Shown: piece after piece, positions 42,495 to 52,178 of the stretch
How the letters are laid out: every line of letters starts with the position of its first letter
Position numbering within the stretch: the stretch's first letter is position 1
NCBI RefSeq assembly: GCF_003336705.1
Contig: NZ_QMDL01000003.1
Span: 496,211 to 560,210 of the forward strand
Reading direction: 5' to 3'
Length of the DNA: 64,000 nt
Source of the DNA: Marinobacter litoralis
GTDB taxonomy: Bacteria; Pseudomonadota; Gammaproteobacteria; Pseudomonadales; Oleiphilaceae
The notes under the pieces: generated by a model
The model's input: only the letters and a program-made list of their open reading frames with translations
Told to the model about the DNA's origin: nothing
Databases searched by the model: none
Made by a program: the position numbers and the translations under genes

Positions 42495-43712
42495 TTATGA
42501 ATTGGCACTCTGCGCTTCAAAGTCTTGTGCAGGGTAACGCTGCACAAGAAACAGGTAGGCGAACAGAGCCAGTGCCGCGCAGGCGGTGATGATGGTGGCC
42601 ATGACTAAGGGGGTGCCATCGTGCAGGTGGCCGACTAAGGCCCCAGCGGCGGCTGCTGCGGCCATTTGGGTGAAGCCGAGTAAGGCTGAGGCGGAGCCGG
42701 CCATTTTCGGGAAATTGGCCAGCGCTCCAGCCATGCTCTGGGGCAGGATCATGCCCAGTGAGGCCATAACAGCGGCTTGCGGCAGTACCACCGCCCATGG
42801 GCTATAGAGCTGGCCATAAGCCAGTGCTGCCATGATGGCACCGGAGACAAGGCCGCCCAGCAGGCCATAGCGCAGGATTTGATCGGGGGTGTACCGGCTC
42901 GCTAAACGGATAGACGCGATGTTGCCGATCAGGTAGCCAGCGGCCGTTACGGCGTTGTAGAGGCCGAAGTGTTCGGGGGCTACGCCAAGTACCTCAATCA
43001 GCACGAAGGCAGAGCCCGACAGGTAAGCGAACAGGCCGCCATAGACGGCTGCGCTGGTGAGGGCGTAGCCGATGAAGGTGGGGTCGGTGCTGACTAAACG
43101 GTAGTTGCGCAAGAGGCTGCACATCCGGAACGGCTGGCGGTTTTCGGGCCGTAGCGGTTCCGGGATGCCGAAGGCGATGACGGCCACCATGATCAGGGCA
43201 TAGGCGGCCATGACGATGAAGATCCAGTGCCAGTCAAAGATCGCGACGATGAAACCACCCAAGGTGGGCGCTATGGCGGGTGCCAGGGCCATCATGCCGG
43301 CCAGCATGGCGAGGATTTTGGCAGCGTCTCTGGGGGTATACACGTCTCTGACAATCGCGCGGGCAAGCACCGGCCCTGCGGAGCCGCCGAGGGCTTGCAG
43401 AAAGCGGAACAGTTGCAGCATTTCGATATTCGTTGCCAGCGCACAGCCAATACTCGCCAGAGCAAATATCAGCATGCCGCCAATCATGATGGGTTTGCGC
43501 CCGAAGCGGTCCGCCAATGGCCCGCAGATTAATTGCGCTAACGCAAAGCCGCCGATGTAAATGCTCAGTGTTAACTGAACTTGCGCGGTGTTCGCACCAA
43601 AATCGGTGCCGATTTGCGGAAATGCAGGCAAATACATGTCGATGGCCATTGGCGCGAGGGCAACGGCTGCGGCCAATAAAATAGTTGTCCAGATACTTGT
43701 CAGTGCGAGCAT
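42495..43712 (-). CDS. Bcr/CflA-family MFS multidrug exporter
   Basis: The 405-residue protein has twelve predicted helices. MAIDMYLPAFPQIGTDFGANTAQVQLTLSIYIGGFALAQLICGPLADRFGRKP is the exact family signature of the Bcr/CflA group. ATG 43712 gives the canonical start; the open frame reaches into the hairpin element at 43784, which is not coding. It probably exports small drugs such as bicyclomycin or sulfonamides. Confidence 0.92.
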   Translation of the reverse strand: MLALTSIWTTILLAAAVALAPMAIDMYLPAFPQIGTDFGANTAQVQLTLSIYIGGFALAQLICGPLADRFGRKPIMIGGMLIFALASIGCALATNIEMLQLFRFLQALGGSAGPVLARAIVRDVYTPRDAAKILAMLAGMMALAPAIAPTLGGFIVAIFDWHWIFIVMAAYALIMVAVIAFGIPEPLRPENRQPFRMCSLLRNYRLVSTDPTFIGYALTSAAVYGGLFAYLSGSAFVLIEVLGVAPEHFGLYNAVTAAGYLIGNIASIRLASRYTPDQILRYGLLGGLVSGAIMAALAYGQLYSPWAVVLPQAAVMASLGMILPQSMAGALANFPKMAGSASALLGFTQMAAAAAAGALVGHLHDGTPLVMATIITACAALALFAYLFLVQRYPAQDFEAQSANS

Positions 43713-43743
43713 TACGAATTTGACGCCACGTTGATGGTTGCGA

Positions 43744-43856
43744 GGCGAGTGGGGGGGTGTCCTTCCAAAAATGTGCGCAGCCATGGATGGCGGAGCAGAA
43801 GCGCCACAGGGATGTGCCGAAGGAGCGGTTTTTGGAAGGACACCCCCACACTTGCC
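43744..43856 (+). repeat. Dispersed hairpin element, copy C
   Basis: A core of about 67 bp, nearly the same as in copies A and B, has arms GGCGAGTGGGGGGGTGTCCTTCC and its near-complement. It lies between the LysR gene end and the MFS gene start, about 30 bases upstream of the latter. Confidence 0.9.
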
Positions 43857-43942
43857 GTCTGCTGAGGTGATGAAGTCTAGGGGGCGAAGGCAGAAAAAAT
43901 AACGCTCAGATTTTCATTGAATATATGAATGAAATCGATTGA

Positions 43943-44854
43943 TTAGTCGTTCAAACCATTCATGGTGGCCGCGACCGAGTTTACCTGGTTGCGAAGCCAG
44001 CGGTGGGCGGGGTCGGTTTGGTGGCGGCGGTGCCAGAGCATCAGCAGGGTGAAGGGGTTGTATTCGAACGGTAGCGGCACGTAGGCGAAGTCGCGCATCA
44101 GCTGGCTGCTCATACGTTCGGGGGCAGAGGCTAGCATGGTGGTGCCTCGCAATAGCTCGGGAAGGCCCGAGAAGTTAGAGACCGTCACCATGCTTCTGCG
44201 CTGAACGCCGCGGGTATCCAGTGTGCTGTCGAGGCCGGGCTTTTCGCCGGTCGAGAACAATACCGTGATGTGGTCAGCCTTCATGTAGTCGTCCATGCCC
44301 ACGGGTGCGTCGCGCATGTTCGGGTCGTAGAACACCACAATGCGATCGGCCATCAAGCCCCGTTGCATGATGTCTGTGGCCTCCGGGGCGTGGGGGCTGA
44401 TCACCAGATCGCAGGCTTCTTTTCGGAGCATATCGGGGTTGGGAATACCCGAGGGAATCACCTGTAAATGAATGCCCGGTGCCTGCTCGCGCAGGATTTT
44501 CACTAAGCCCGGTAACAGCAGGTCCCGCTGGTAGTCGTTGGCGGCAATGGTGAAGGTGAACTCGGCGGTTGCCGGCTCAAACGGTGGGCCTGAAGGTAGG
44601 GTGCGGAGGTCGTCCAGCAGGTGGCGAATGTGGGGGCCGGTACGCAGTGCGTATTCGGTCGGCACGATGCCTCGCCCTGATTTTACAAACAGCGGGTCAC
44701 CGAAGGCTAAGCGCAAGCGGTCCAAGGTGTGGCTGACCGCAGATTGGCTAACGCCCAGGCGAACGGCCGCGCGGGATACGCTGCTTTCATCCAGCACGGC
44801 AATGAACGTGGCCAGCGATCGAAGATCGAGATTTAATATATCAACGGATTTCAT
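43943..44854 (-). CDS. LysR-type transcriptional regulator
   Basis: The 303-residue LysR protein has an HTH at residues 8-65 (LATFIAVLDESSVSRAAVRLGVSQSAVSHTLDRLR), then FVKSGRGIVPTEYA. It resembles the NodD/PcpR-type group. The downstream same-strand MFS gene is a possible target. ATG 44854 gives a normal N-terminus (MKSVDILNLDLRSL); ATG 44890 would add twelve residues. Confidence 0.9.
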   Translation of the reverse strand: MKSVDILNLDLRSLATFIAVLDESSVSRAAVRLGVSQSAVSHTLDRLRLAFGDPLFVKSGRGIVPTEYALRTGPHIRHLLDDLRTLPSGPPFEPATAEFTFTIAANDYQRDLLLPGLVKILREQAPGIHLQVIPSGIPNPDMLRKEACDLVISPHAPEATDIMQRGLMADRIVVFYDPNMRDAPVGMDDYMKADHITVLFSTGEKPGLDSTLDTRGVQRRSMVTVSNFSGLPELLRGTTMLASAPERMSSQLMRDFAYVPLPFEYNPFTLLMLWHRRHQTDPAHRWLRNQVNSVAATMNGLND

Positions 44855-44922
44855 CGATTGGAGTTTAGGGCAGGGTGCCCGGATTGTCACGGTGCACCCT
44901 TATGCCAAACCCCGCCAGAGGC

Positions 44923-46074
44923 TCAGTCTGAGCGCGCGGCCAGCCAATCCGCCAATTCCAGCCAGCTGGCTCGTGGTGCCTTGCTGCCGGCCAGAATGCC
45001 CATGTGCCCGCCGGGCGCGACCCGGAAAGTTTTATCCACAGAGCTGACGTGGTCCATGATGCGCTTGGCGGCGCCGGGTGTTGCCAGGGTATCGGTTTCC
45101 CCGGCGATGGCCAGTAGATTGGCGTTGACGTTTTCCAGGCGCGCAAAGTCGTCGCCAATCTGGATTTGCCCTTTTGCCAACTGGTTATCAACCCAGACCC
45201 GAACCAGAGTGTCCTGAACAACGCCGCCCGGGTACGCGACCATTTTGTCGAGAAATGCCGAGGTCGTGGCGTGGTTGGTGACAAACTCCCGGTCTCCCAA
45301 GCGTACCAGCAACTCCCAGTAGCCCATGGCGCTGCCAATTGGATTGGTCAATTTGAAACCAAGTGTGTTGGCCCAGCCCGGGGTGTGGAACCAGTGCGGT
45401 TTTACTTTATGGATGTGGAAACCGGTGCGCCGGTATACCGCCCCGGAAACGTCGGCAAGCCGCTGGTAGATCATGCCGAGAACGCCAGACGCATGGCTGT
45501 CGATGGGCAGGCCGACAACGATGGCGTTGCGAATGTGCTGATCCTGGCTGAGCGCCGAATAGAACATGGTGAACATACCGCCCATGCTCCAGCCATGCAG
45601 CGATAATTCTTGCTCGCCACTGTGTTCGCGGACGCGGTTCAGGTATTCGGGCAACAGTTCTGCAACATAGGTGTGCAGGTTGTAGTGAGTATGTTCTCGC
45701 TGAGGGATGCCCCAATCAATCAAATACACCTCAAAGCCCTTGGCCCGAAGAAAGCGCACCAAGCTGCGCGTGGGGAACAGATCGTAGATCAGCATGTTCA
45801 CCGCCAATGGTGGAATGATCACGATCGGGGTTTTGTGCGCTGAGCGTTCGACGGGGATGGATAGGCCATCAATTTCAATAGCGTCCTCTTCCAGAGGCGG
45901 GTAGTAACGCAGGCTGACGAGACCGTTGGTGTGTAGAGTTTCGAACGGTGTTTGCCCAGCCTGTACCAAGCTGGCTGCCTTGAAGACCCGATCGAAAGCG
46001 TTGCCGGCGTAGTGCAAGCTTTTGTGGGACAGGTCGGATGCGGTGTTGAGGGCGAGCTTTAGTGGCTTAAGCAT
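44923..46074 (-). CDS. Alpha/beta hydrolase, PHA-synthase-like but with serine nucleophile
   Basis: The 383-residue protein resembles class III-like PhaC proteins (VIIPPLAVNMLIYDLFPTRSLVRFLRAKGFEVYLIDWG, and GMIYQRLADVSG). The nucleophile box is GWSMGG, with Ser instead of the Cys of polyhydroxyalkanoate synthases, so it is more likely a PHA depolymerase or esterase. HMGIL near the C-terminus would carry the catalytic His. ATG 46074 has GGAA upstream. Confidence 0.85.
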   Translation of the reverse strand: MLKPLKLALNTASDLSHKSLHYAGNAFDRVFKAASLVQAGQTPFETLHTNGLVSLRYYPPLEEDAIEIDGLSIPVERSAHKTPIVIIPPLAVNMLIYDLFPTRSLVRFLRAKGFEVYLIDWGIPQREHTHYNLHTYVAELLPEYLNRVREHSGEQELSLHGWSMGGMFTMFYSALSQDQHIRNAIVVGLPIDSHASGVLGMIYQRLADVSGAVYRRTGFHIHKVKPHWFHTPGWANTLGFKLTNPIGSAMGYWELLVRLGDREFVTNHATTSAFLDKMVAYPGGVVQDTLVRVWVDNQLAKGQIQIGDDFARLENVNANLLAIAGETDTLATPGAAKRIMDHVSSVDKTFRVAPGGHMGILAGSKAPRASWLELADWLAARSD

Positions 46075-46255
46075 AGTGTTTCCGTCATGCGCTAGAATCA
46101 GAGTTGCGACAAGCGTAAGGCTGAATCCATATTCAGTCCATGGCGAAATTGTCATTTAGTGCCGGCGAAAGGGTCACGTTCGGCCACTGCCCAAGGCCGT
46201 CGCGGATTGCTATGATGGCGCATCTTTTGGCGACAATAATCAAAACAGGACCACC

Positions 46256-47170
46256 ATGCTCAGTTTTCTGCCTGCTCCCATTATCGGTGTCATCAACTCC
46301 ATCCTTCTGGCCATCAATACGGTGTTCTGGTGCGTGCTGCTGTATATCCCGGCACTGTTAAAACTGGTGATTCCTCATACCGGCTTCCGAGTGCTGTGTA
46401 CCAAGCTGATTATCTGGATATCCGAATCTTGGGTGGCCTGCAACACGGGCTGGATGAAACTGACCCAAGGCACCGACTGGCAGGTGATTGGCGCCGATAA
46501 TCTGAAGCGGGAAAGCTGGTATCTGGTGCTCAGCAACCATCAGAGCTGGGTAGATATTTTCGCCATGCAGCGCGTGTTCAACCGCCGGGCACCGTTTCTG
46601 AAGTTTTTCCTGAAACAGCAGCTGATTTGGGTGCCGGTGATTGGCTTGGCGTGGTGGGGGCTCGATTTCCCGTTTATGAAGCGGTACACCCGGGAGTACC
46701 TGATCAAGCATCCGGAAAAGCGTGGCGAGGATTTGAAGGCCACTCGTAAGGCTTGCGAGAAATTTCGGTATACCCCGGTCAGCGTGATGAACTTTGTGGA
46801 AGGCACTCGCTTTACCAAGGCCAAACACGACAAGCAAAATTCACCGTATCAGCACTTGCTCGTTCCCAAAGCGGGCGGTGCCGCGTTTGTGCTGGATGCG
46901 ATGGGTGATTCCATTGAAACTCTGGTGGATGTCACCATTGCTTACCCGAACGGCGCACCCAGCTTCTGGGATTTCCTGTGCGGCAAGGTGCCTGAAATCC
47001 GGATGGATATTCGCACCCAGCATATTCCGGAACATCTGAACGGACGGGATTACACCAACGATGCCGAGCATCGCCAGAACATGAAAAGCTGGTTGGGAGA
47101 GCTCTGGCAGGCGAAAGATGCCCGCCTGACAGGTATGCTCGACAGTCGTTCCGAGGGTGCTAATTCTTGA
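46256..47170 (+). CDS. Lysophospholipid acyltransferase, YihG-like
   Basis: The 304-residue membrane-associated acyltransferase has the HX4D catalytic motif NHQSWVD at about residues 93-99 and FVEGTRFTKAKHDKQ for glycerol-phosphate binding. Two N-terminal hydrophobic helices (IIGVINSILLAINTVFWCVLLYIPALL) anchor it. These features match YihG, which adds acyl chains to phospholipids. No ribosome site is obvious. Confidence 0.9.
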   Translation: MLSFLPAPIIGVINSILLAINTVFWCVLLYIPALLKLVIPHTGFRVLCTKLIIWISESWVACNTGWMKLTQGTDWQVIGADNLKRESWYLVLSNHQSWVDIFAMQRVFNRRAPFLKFFLKQQLIWVPVIGLAWWGLDFPFMKRYTREYLIKHPEKRGEDLKATRKACEKFRYTPVSVMNFVEGTRFTKAKHDKQNSPYQHLLVPKAGGAAFVLDAMGDSIETLVDVTIAYPNGAPSFWDFLCGKVPEIRMDIRTQHIPEHLNGRDYTNDAEHRQNMKSWLGELWQAKDARLTGMLDSRSEGANS

Positions 47171-47218
47171 GGCCGCGCCCGAAGTGATGTGCATTCAGTT
47201 GAGCGCGTAAATTGGGTT

Positions 47219-48037
47219 TTAGCGCGACATGCTAGCCAGTGTTTGCAGTACGAGTTCCTCGCCGATTTCGCTCAGGGTCACGGTTTGCTCTATTATCTGG
47301 AAACCGTGATCGGTTGCTTTCCATTGGTGAGCCTTCTGTTGTTCAGGAGGGATGCCGTTAGAACTGAGCATGGCCTTGATGGCGCCGCTGCGAACATCCA
47401 GCACTTCGATTTCGAACGCTCGGTCGGTTAAACGGTTAAAGACCATCAACATATCTGCGTGTTCACCGAGTGCACGCATCTCAAGACGGCGCTGATCCGG
47501 GGATAATCGAGAAAAGTCACCGGTCTCCAGTGCGTTATCGGTAATCCTCATGATTGCATCGCGGTCGACGACGGTCACGCCGGCTTCCGTAAGCTGGCTG
47601 ACCAAACCGCTTTGCAATTCAAAGGCAGGGCCGAGGGATACACGGTTCCGGTTTGAGCGGTATTCTGCTTGTGCCGCAGCCTGATTTGCGTCCTGTAAAC
47701 TGACTTTACCGTCGGGGATTTCACCTTTAAGAGTGCCGCGTGCCGATACGACGCTTCGGCTGTTACTACTCCAGTCGCTTACCTGATCATCGAAAGCCCG
47801 GTTCCAGAACACGGCTACTCTTGGCATGTTGCTGCCATAGGCGGCTCTGAATCGCTTGAGGATGTTTTCTGCGCTTTCTTGCCGTTGAGGTGCGAAGCGT
47901 TCTTCTTGCAGATCACTCTCGGTCAGGGGCTTTTGGGCTGGGGCCATCATCGGTGCTGCTTCATGGCTGGTGCTGGCTGCAACACTCAGACCCGGCGCCA
48001 GCAGTGGCACACAAAGTGCCATGGCCAGACGTTTCAT
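47219..48037 (-). CDS. Conserved periplasmic protein of the lpoB lipoprotein operon (last gene)
   Basis: The 272-residue protein has a signal peptide (MKRLAMALCVPLLAPGLSVA), then a mature region with a possible CsgG-like fold (MPRVAVFWNRAFDD, TEAGVTVVDRDAIMRI, EIEVLDVRSGAIKAMLSS). No named family. It overlaps the ycfL-like gene by one base and is the last of five same-direction genes. Confidence 0.82.
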   Translation of the reverse strand: MKRLAMALCVPLLAPGLSVAASTSHEAAPMMAPAQKPLTESDLQEERFAPQRQESAENILKRFRAAYGSNMPRVAVFWNRAFDDQVSDWSSNSRSVVSARGTLKGEIPDGKVSLQDANQAAAQAEYRSNRNRVSLGPAFELQSGLVSQLTEAGVTVVDRDAIMRITDNALETGDFSRLSPDQRRLEMRALGEHADMLMVFNRLTDRAFEIEVLDVRSGAIKAMLSSNGIPPEQQKAHQWKATDHGFQIIEQTVTLSEIGEELVLQTLASMSR

Positions 48038-48492
48038 TAGTTCAACTCCCGTACTTCTACGCGGTATTGCAGAGGTTGCGTAGAGGTGGAAAGTTCACGA
48101 TAAGTCGCAAGACTGTTCCCTGACACGGTGAGGCGCTGCCAGGTGGGTTTGACGTCGGTGGGTACACCGTCTTGATCAAAGAATTGGGTGCGTGCCTCAA
48201 CCTGGTAGTCATAGTCGGTGTGGTTACGAAGTACGGCATAAACCTCAGTGGTGCCTGTCGCTGTTGCCCGCTGGCCATGTTGTGCCACGGTGAGCCGGTA
48301 GCGTTCGCCGTCTCCAAATATTCCACCATCCCAGGTACGGCTCAGGTTGTAATCGCTAAACACCACGGAATTCATGGTAATCGGCGCCGTGCGTTCGGTG
48401 AGACGAGTGCTGTCCGAAGGCAAGTTAGTGCAACCTGCCAGTAAGCCCAGCCCCAGGGCCGCTGCGGTGAGGGTTTTAACGATCGATTTCAT
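48037..48492 (-). CDS. YcfL-like lipoprotein (DUF1425)
   Basis: The 151-residue lipoprotein has lipobox LAGC (LGLGLLAGCTNL), then a beta-rich domain with VFSDYNLSRTWDG and YAVLRNHTDYDYQVEARTQFFDQDG, which fits the YcfL/DUF1425 family of periplasmic lipoproteins. It overlaps the upstream gene by four bases (ATGA). Confidence 0.87.
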   Translation of the reverse strand: MKSIVKTLTAAALGLGLLAGCTNLPSDSTRLTERTAPITMNSVVFSDYNLSRTWDGGIFGDGERYRLTVAQHGQRATATGTTEVYAVLRNHTDYDYQVEARTQFFDQDGVPTDVKPTWQRLTVSGNSLATYRELSTSTQPLQYRVEVRELN

Positions 48493-49733
48493 TGTGTGCT
48501 TCCTTGGTTTGGTCGGCGCGAGGTGGCAAAGGCCAAACCCGCACCGCGACCATCGAATTTGAACGCTGTTGAATCGTTGAGCCCGTGAATCGGGCGCCCG
48601 TATTCATCTAGAAAACGAACTGTGACAGCTTGTCCGTCGGTAGCGGTGACCGGCATCACGTGCACGGTATCGGGTATCCCGGCCCAGTAGCGTATGTCAG
48701 CACGGGTGTTAGCTGACGCTGAAAGACCGTCTGCGGCTACGCTGATTAGACTCACCGCAGCAAAACCGGCACCGATTACCCCGCCGGCTGCGGCTCCAGC
48801 ACCAGCCAGCATGCTGTTCTGGCTAACTGAGCTGAGCGTGGAGCCGACAGCGCGAGTGTTTTCTTTGAACTGAATTTGCCCTTCAACAATCCGGTCTATG
48901 GCACGGCCGCCCCGGGTTGAGGCCTGGAAGAAGATATCTTCCATGGGGTACACGGGGGACCACTGCTCGCCATTGCGAAACTCAGCCCCAATGTCTTTGA
49001 AGTTTTTTCCTCGGCGATACACCAGCTGATAATGGCCTACACCATCGCCCAGTTTGCGAGGCGAATGCCCGGTTTCAACAATTAACAAGGCATTGTCGGT
49101 AAGGTCTGGAATGGGCGCATCAGGACGGTAAAGCTTGAGCTCTTCGAAATGCTGCTCGGCCAGTTGTTCGCTGCCCATCTGAAGTGCAGACCACCCCGCT
49201 AAGTAAAGTAGCAAAGCGAAATCGGTGCTGTTTTGCTCTTCTTCGGCAAAGGCATCTTGCAGCAACCCGGCGAGAAAGCTGGCTCGTGCGTTGCCGTAGT
49301 CGCCTTCTTCTAAATAAATCAGGCCGAGGTAGAAGTACACCATGGCCCGCTCATAGGGTTCGCCTTTAAAATCCTTTTCTGCTTCTTCGTACCAGATGCT
49401 GCGGGCTTTTCTGGCGGAATCGGTGTCGGCGTAGACGTTCTCGATTTCAAGCCGAGCCTGAGTGAGGGTGTTTTTTGCCTCGTCTCGGAAACCCGACCGA
49501 TAAGCTTTGACCCCGATCTCCATCAGGTTCAGTACTTTATTGCGTGTACCTTCCTCGAACAGATTTTGGAAGTCAGCCCTCAAAGGGGCTGGCTTACTGT
49601 TAACGAGCGATTGCTCCGCCGGTGCCAGTGCGGCCCGATCGTACACCTTGGGGCCGCTTGCGCAGCCGACCAACGTGCCTGCAATGGCTATGGCCAGTGC
49701 AGGCTTCAAGAAACGGTTATCGATAAACCACAT
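48489..49733 (-). CDS. COG3014-like TPR lipoprotein
   Basis: The 414-residue protein has lipobox VGC (LAIAIAGTLVGCASG) and several TPR-like helices (GVKAYRSGFRDEAKNTLTQA, AMVYFYLGLIYLEEGDYGNARASFLAGL), then a Gly/Ala-rich stretch (AGAGAAAGGVIGAGFAAV) and a C-terminal beta domain. It fits COG3014, usually next to lpoB and ycfL. It overlaps lpoB by 17-23 bases; ATG 49733 or 49739 could start it. Confidence 0.85.
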   Translation of the reverse strand: MWFIDNRFLKPALAIAIAGTLVGCASGPKVYDRAALAPAEQSLVNSKPAPLRADFQNLFEEGTRNKVLNLMEIGVKAYRSGFRDEAKNTLTQARLEIENVYADTDSARKARSIWYEEAEKDFKGEPYERAMVYFYLGLIYLEEGDYGNARASFLAGLLQDAFAEEEQNSTDFALLLYLAGWSALQMGSEQLAEQHFEELKLYRPDAPIPDLTDNALLIVETGHSPRKLGDGVGHYQLVYRRGKNFKDIGAEFRNGEQWSPVYPMEDIFFQASTRGGRAIDRIVEGQIQFKENTRAVGSTLSSVSQNSMLAGAGAAAGGVIGAGFAAVSLISVAADGLSASANTRADIRYWAGIPDTVHVMPVTATDGQAVTVRFLDEYGRPIHGLNDSTAFKFDGRGAGLAFATSRRPNQGSTQ

Positions 49734-50358
49734 TGTCACGGGCTGCCTTTCTCATTTCATAGAGGCCGCTCCACACGATCGTGCCAAGCTCAAGATCAAC
49801 CATTTCGAAGCTGATTTGACTGTAACGGGACTGGGTACCGGTGTTGCGATCGATCGCGTCCAGTGATGAAATCCGGCCGCCTAGCCGAAAATCGGCCCCG
49901 GCCTGCGCTGCTGTTTTGCGAATGGTTCCGCCATCGACAGCGCCGTCGCGCTTAAGATCCCGTTCTTTCTGGACCATGTCTGAGAAGTGGCGGCCAACGA
50001 AAACCATGCGGCCATTGGCGGCGCGGTTCAGTTCGATGCGCAGGCGGTCAGTGAACATGTTGGTATTCACGACCGATGTGCTTTCGTTTTTGATGTACTC
50101 GTTATCGATGATAATGCGCGGCGGGGTAGACCGACCGGTCAGCAGCGGGTTAGCCATCATGTCGCGCATCATTTTGTCTGTTACGGCGACTACATCCTGA
50201 CTCTCGATGCCTACGCCTCCCACACTGCCGGTGGTGGACACATCTTCGTAAACGCTAGGCTTGCCTTTAGCGTTGTCGATATTGCTGGCACAGCCAGACA
50301 AAACAAGGCTCGCTGTGGCCAGGGCGCAGGCCGTTTTCAATGTCGTTTTCCTGAACAT
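49717..50358 (-). CDS. LpoB-like penicillin-binding-protein activator
   Basis: The 213-residue lipoprotein (lipobox LSGC) has RPPRIIIDNEYIKNES-like strands and ends in EMVDLELGTIVWSGLYEMRKAA, the standard LpoB/YcfM C-terminus. LpoB activates the bifunctional penicillin-binding protein PBP1b from the outer membrane. ATG 50358 has GGAG six bases upstream. Confidence 0.9.
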   Translation of the reverse strand: MFRKTTLKTACALATASLVLSGCASNIDNAKGKPSVYEDVSTTGSVGGVGIESQDVVAVTDKMMRDMMANPLLTGRSTPPRIIIDNEYIKNESTSVVNTNMFTDRLRIELNRAANGRMVFVGRHFSDMVQKERDLKRDGAVDGGTIRKTAAQAGADFRLGGRISSLDAIDRNTGTQSRYSQISFEMVDLELGTIVWSGLYEMRKAARDNVVYR

Positions 50359-50376
50359 TTTAATCTCCATTGGATG

Positions 50377-51924
50377 TTAGCGGACTTGCGCGAGTACTTC
50401 GGCCAGTTCGGGGTAGATTTGTCGAGTGGCGTTCATCGCATCTGAGTAGTTGCCGGTGGTCCCGTATTTTTCTTTTAAATAACGGGCCATGGAAGCGATA
50501 TCATCGAAGCTTCGATCGGACGAGGCGCGAATGGCTTCCCAGCCTCCGGAGGCGCTGATCGCGGTCTGGCGCCCGACGCTTTTTCCGATTTCAGCACCGA
50601 CAGCGCCGCCCAAAAAGCCTCCTACAAACGGAATCTGCTCCAGCGCTTTCTCGCCCAGATATGCCCCGGCGACAGCGCCGACGCCGGTGCCCGCGGTGGC
50701 ACCAATGTTCGCGTTGATGGCGGAGTTGACCCACTCAGCGAGCACATCGTCACTGGTGTACGGGCTCATGTATTGGCCCTGGTTATCATGGCGCACCAAC
50801 TGTTCAAGTAGTTCCTCTTGGGTCGGGATACGAATGTTCCCGTTGGCGTCGCGCAATTTGCCGCTCCGGGCGGCCATTAGCAGTTGCGGGTCTGGGGCTT
50901 TGTTGGTCATACGGTCCACCAAGCCTGCAGGCAGGGCACCGGCTTTGAGTATCTCGCGGTGATTGTCCGTCATGCCGTTGTAATAACCGGAGGGGAATTG
51001 CCGAATATCGGTTATCTGGCTGTTTACCACAACGGGTATTGCGTCTTCGTCTTTTGGATAGGCATTCAGCACCTGCACCAACAGCTCGTCGGCCGCGACG
51101 CCTTGATTCAGCTTGGCCTGGAGGTCAAAACCGTTTAAGCCTTGAGGGCCTATGAGCCAAGCTTGGTCTGATTCAGGTAGAACCTGGATATAACCCGGCA
51201 ATGAGACGTGTTCCGCGTGGTAGGCCAGCGCACCCTCTTTCGGGGCGAGCTCGGCGAGGCGTGTGAGTGCCGATGGGCGGTATACCGAGTTTTGCCCCGG
51301 TCCTAACAGATAGTCCGCGAGTTCCGTGCGGGTTTGAGGGTCGGTGCGCTCAAATTCCTCGCGTTGCTGATCAATCACCGTCAGCACATGACTTTTATGA
51401 AAGTCGTATACGTAGTCTCGGGCAATTTGTTGTTGTATTGCCGGGCCTGAATCTAAGGAGCCGAAGAATAAAGCGGTCGGGAAGTAGAGTGTGAAATATG
51501 TATCGATGGTGTATTCGATTTCACTCTTTACCAACGGTTCACCTTGCCAGCTGAGTTCGTAGCTATCGGTGTAGATGTGTTCGTCGTGGGCGGGCACTAA
51601 GGTCAGAGTGACCGCGTAGAGTAGAACGCTAAGCCAGTTGGTGTCTTGATCGGTTTTTTCAGTTTGACGGGTAACGGTAAGTTCAGGTGCTAAACCGTCG
51701 GCCGGGATTAACCAATCTGGTTGATCGTCGCCCACAAGACGAAAGGGGACCAGTGCGGTTCCATGGGCTGATGGACCGGTAACCTGAACGCTGTCGGGGC
51801 TAAAATTAAAGGTCTGACAACCTGAGAGCAGAATGATCATGCTCAAACCGATAAGTGCCGTGATGGCGCGCTGAAGGCAAGTACGTGGTGTCATGGGCGA
51901 GGTATGAACGGGTCGAGACGTCAT
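50377..51924 (-). CDS. Large lipoprotein, first gene of the lpoB operon
   Basis: The 515-residue protein has lipobox LSGC (LIGLSMIILLSGCQT). Near residues 420-470 it has a Gly-zipper membrane-like stretch (GATAGTGVGAVAGAYLG, FLGGAVGAEIGKSVG) and a periplasmic region. I do not recognise the family. ATG 51924 has AGGA eight bases upstream; the TTG 51969 start lacks a site. It ends 18 bases before lpoB. Confidence 0.8.
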   Translation of the reverse strand: MTSRPVHTSPMTPRTCLQRAITALIGLSMIILLSGCQTFNFSPDSVQVTGPSAHGTALVPFRLVGDDQPDWLIPADGLAPELTVTRQTEKTDQDTNWLSVLLYAVTLTLVPAHDEHIYTDSYELSWQGEPLVKSEIEYTIDTYFTLYFPTALFFGSLDSGPAIQQQIARDYVYDFHKSHVLTVIDQQREEFERTDPQTRTELADYLLGPGQNSVYRPSALTRLAELAPKEGALAYHAEHVSLPGYIQVLPESDQAWLIGPQGLNGFDLQAKLNQGVAADELLVQVLNAYPKDEDAIPVVVNSQITDIRQFPSGYYNGMTDNHREILKAGALPAGLVDRMTNKAPDPQLLMAARSGKLRDANGNIRIPTQEELLEQLVRHDNQGQYMSPYTSDDVLAEWVNSAINANIGATAGTGVGAVAGAYLGEKALEQIPFVGGFLGGAVGAEIGKSVGRQTAISASGGWEAIRASSDRSFDDIASMARYLKEKYGTTGNYSDAMNATRQIYPELAEVLAQVR

Positions 51925-52095
51925 CCTTGATATCCTATAAAAGAAGTGAAAGCCAAAAGGGAAGGCCAAGCAGTATCAATAGGATGACTTTATAACCAAC
52001 TTTTAATGAAGGTGTTAGGCAGGAAGCGCCAATGTGGCTGGCTTTGGAGAGATCAGTGCCGAGGGTGCTGCGAAAAAGATGAGTAAGTCATTAAA

Positions 52096-52125
52096 AGCAA
52101 GCCCCTTTTTCTAAAGAGGCTTGCT
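52096..52125 (-). terminator. Terminator after the RNase II-like gene
   Basis: On the minus strand AGCAAGCC and GGCTTGCT form a stem over an A/T-rich loop, followed by TTTT. Confidence 0.7.
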
Positions 52126-52178
52126 GTGTGTAGAAATATATATTTATGTAACGGCTCGTAAGTGTGTCCTGATTGTGG

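Noticed and set aside
43713-43784. N-terminal extension of the MFS gene (MAAHIFGRTPP)
   Set aside because: It reads into the dispersed hairpin element; similar peptides appear at other copies of that element and are not protein features.
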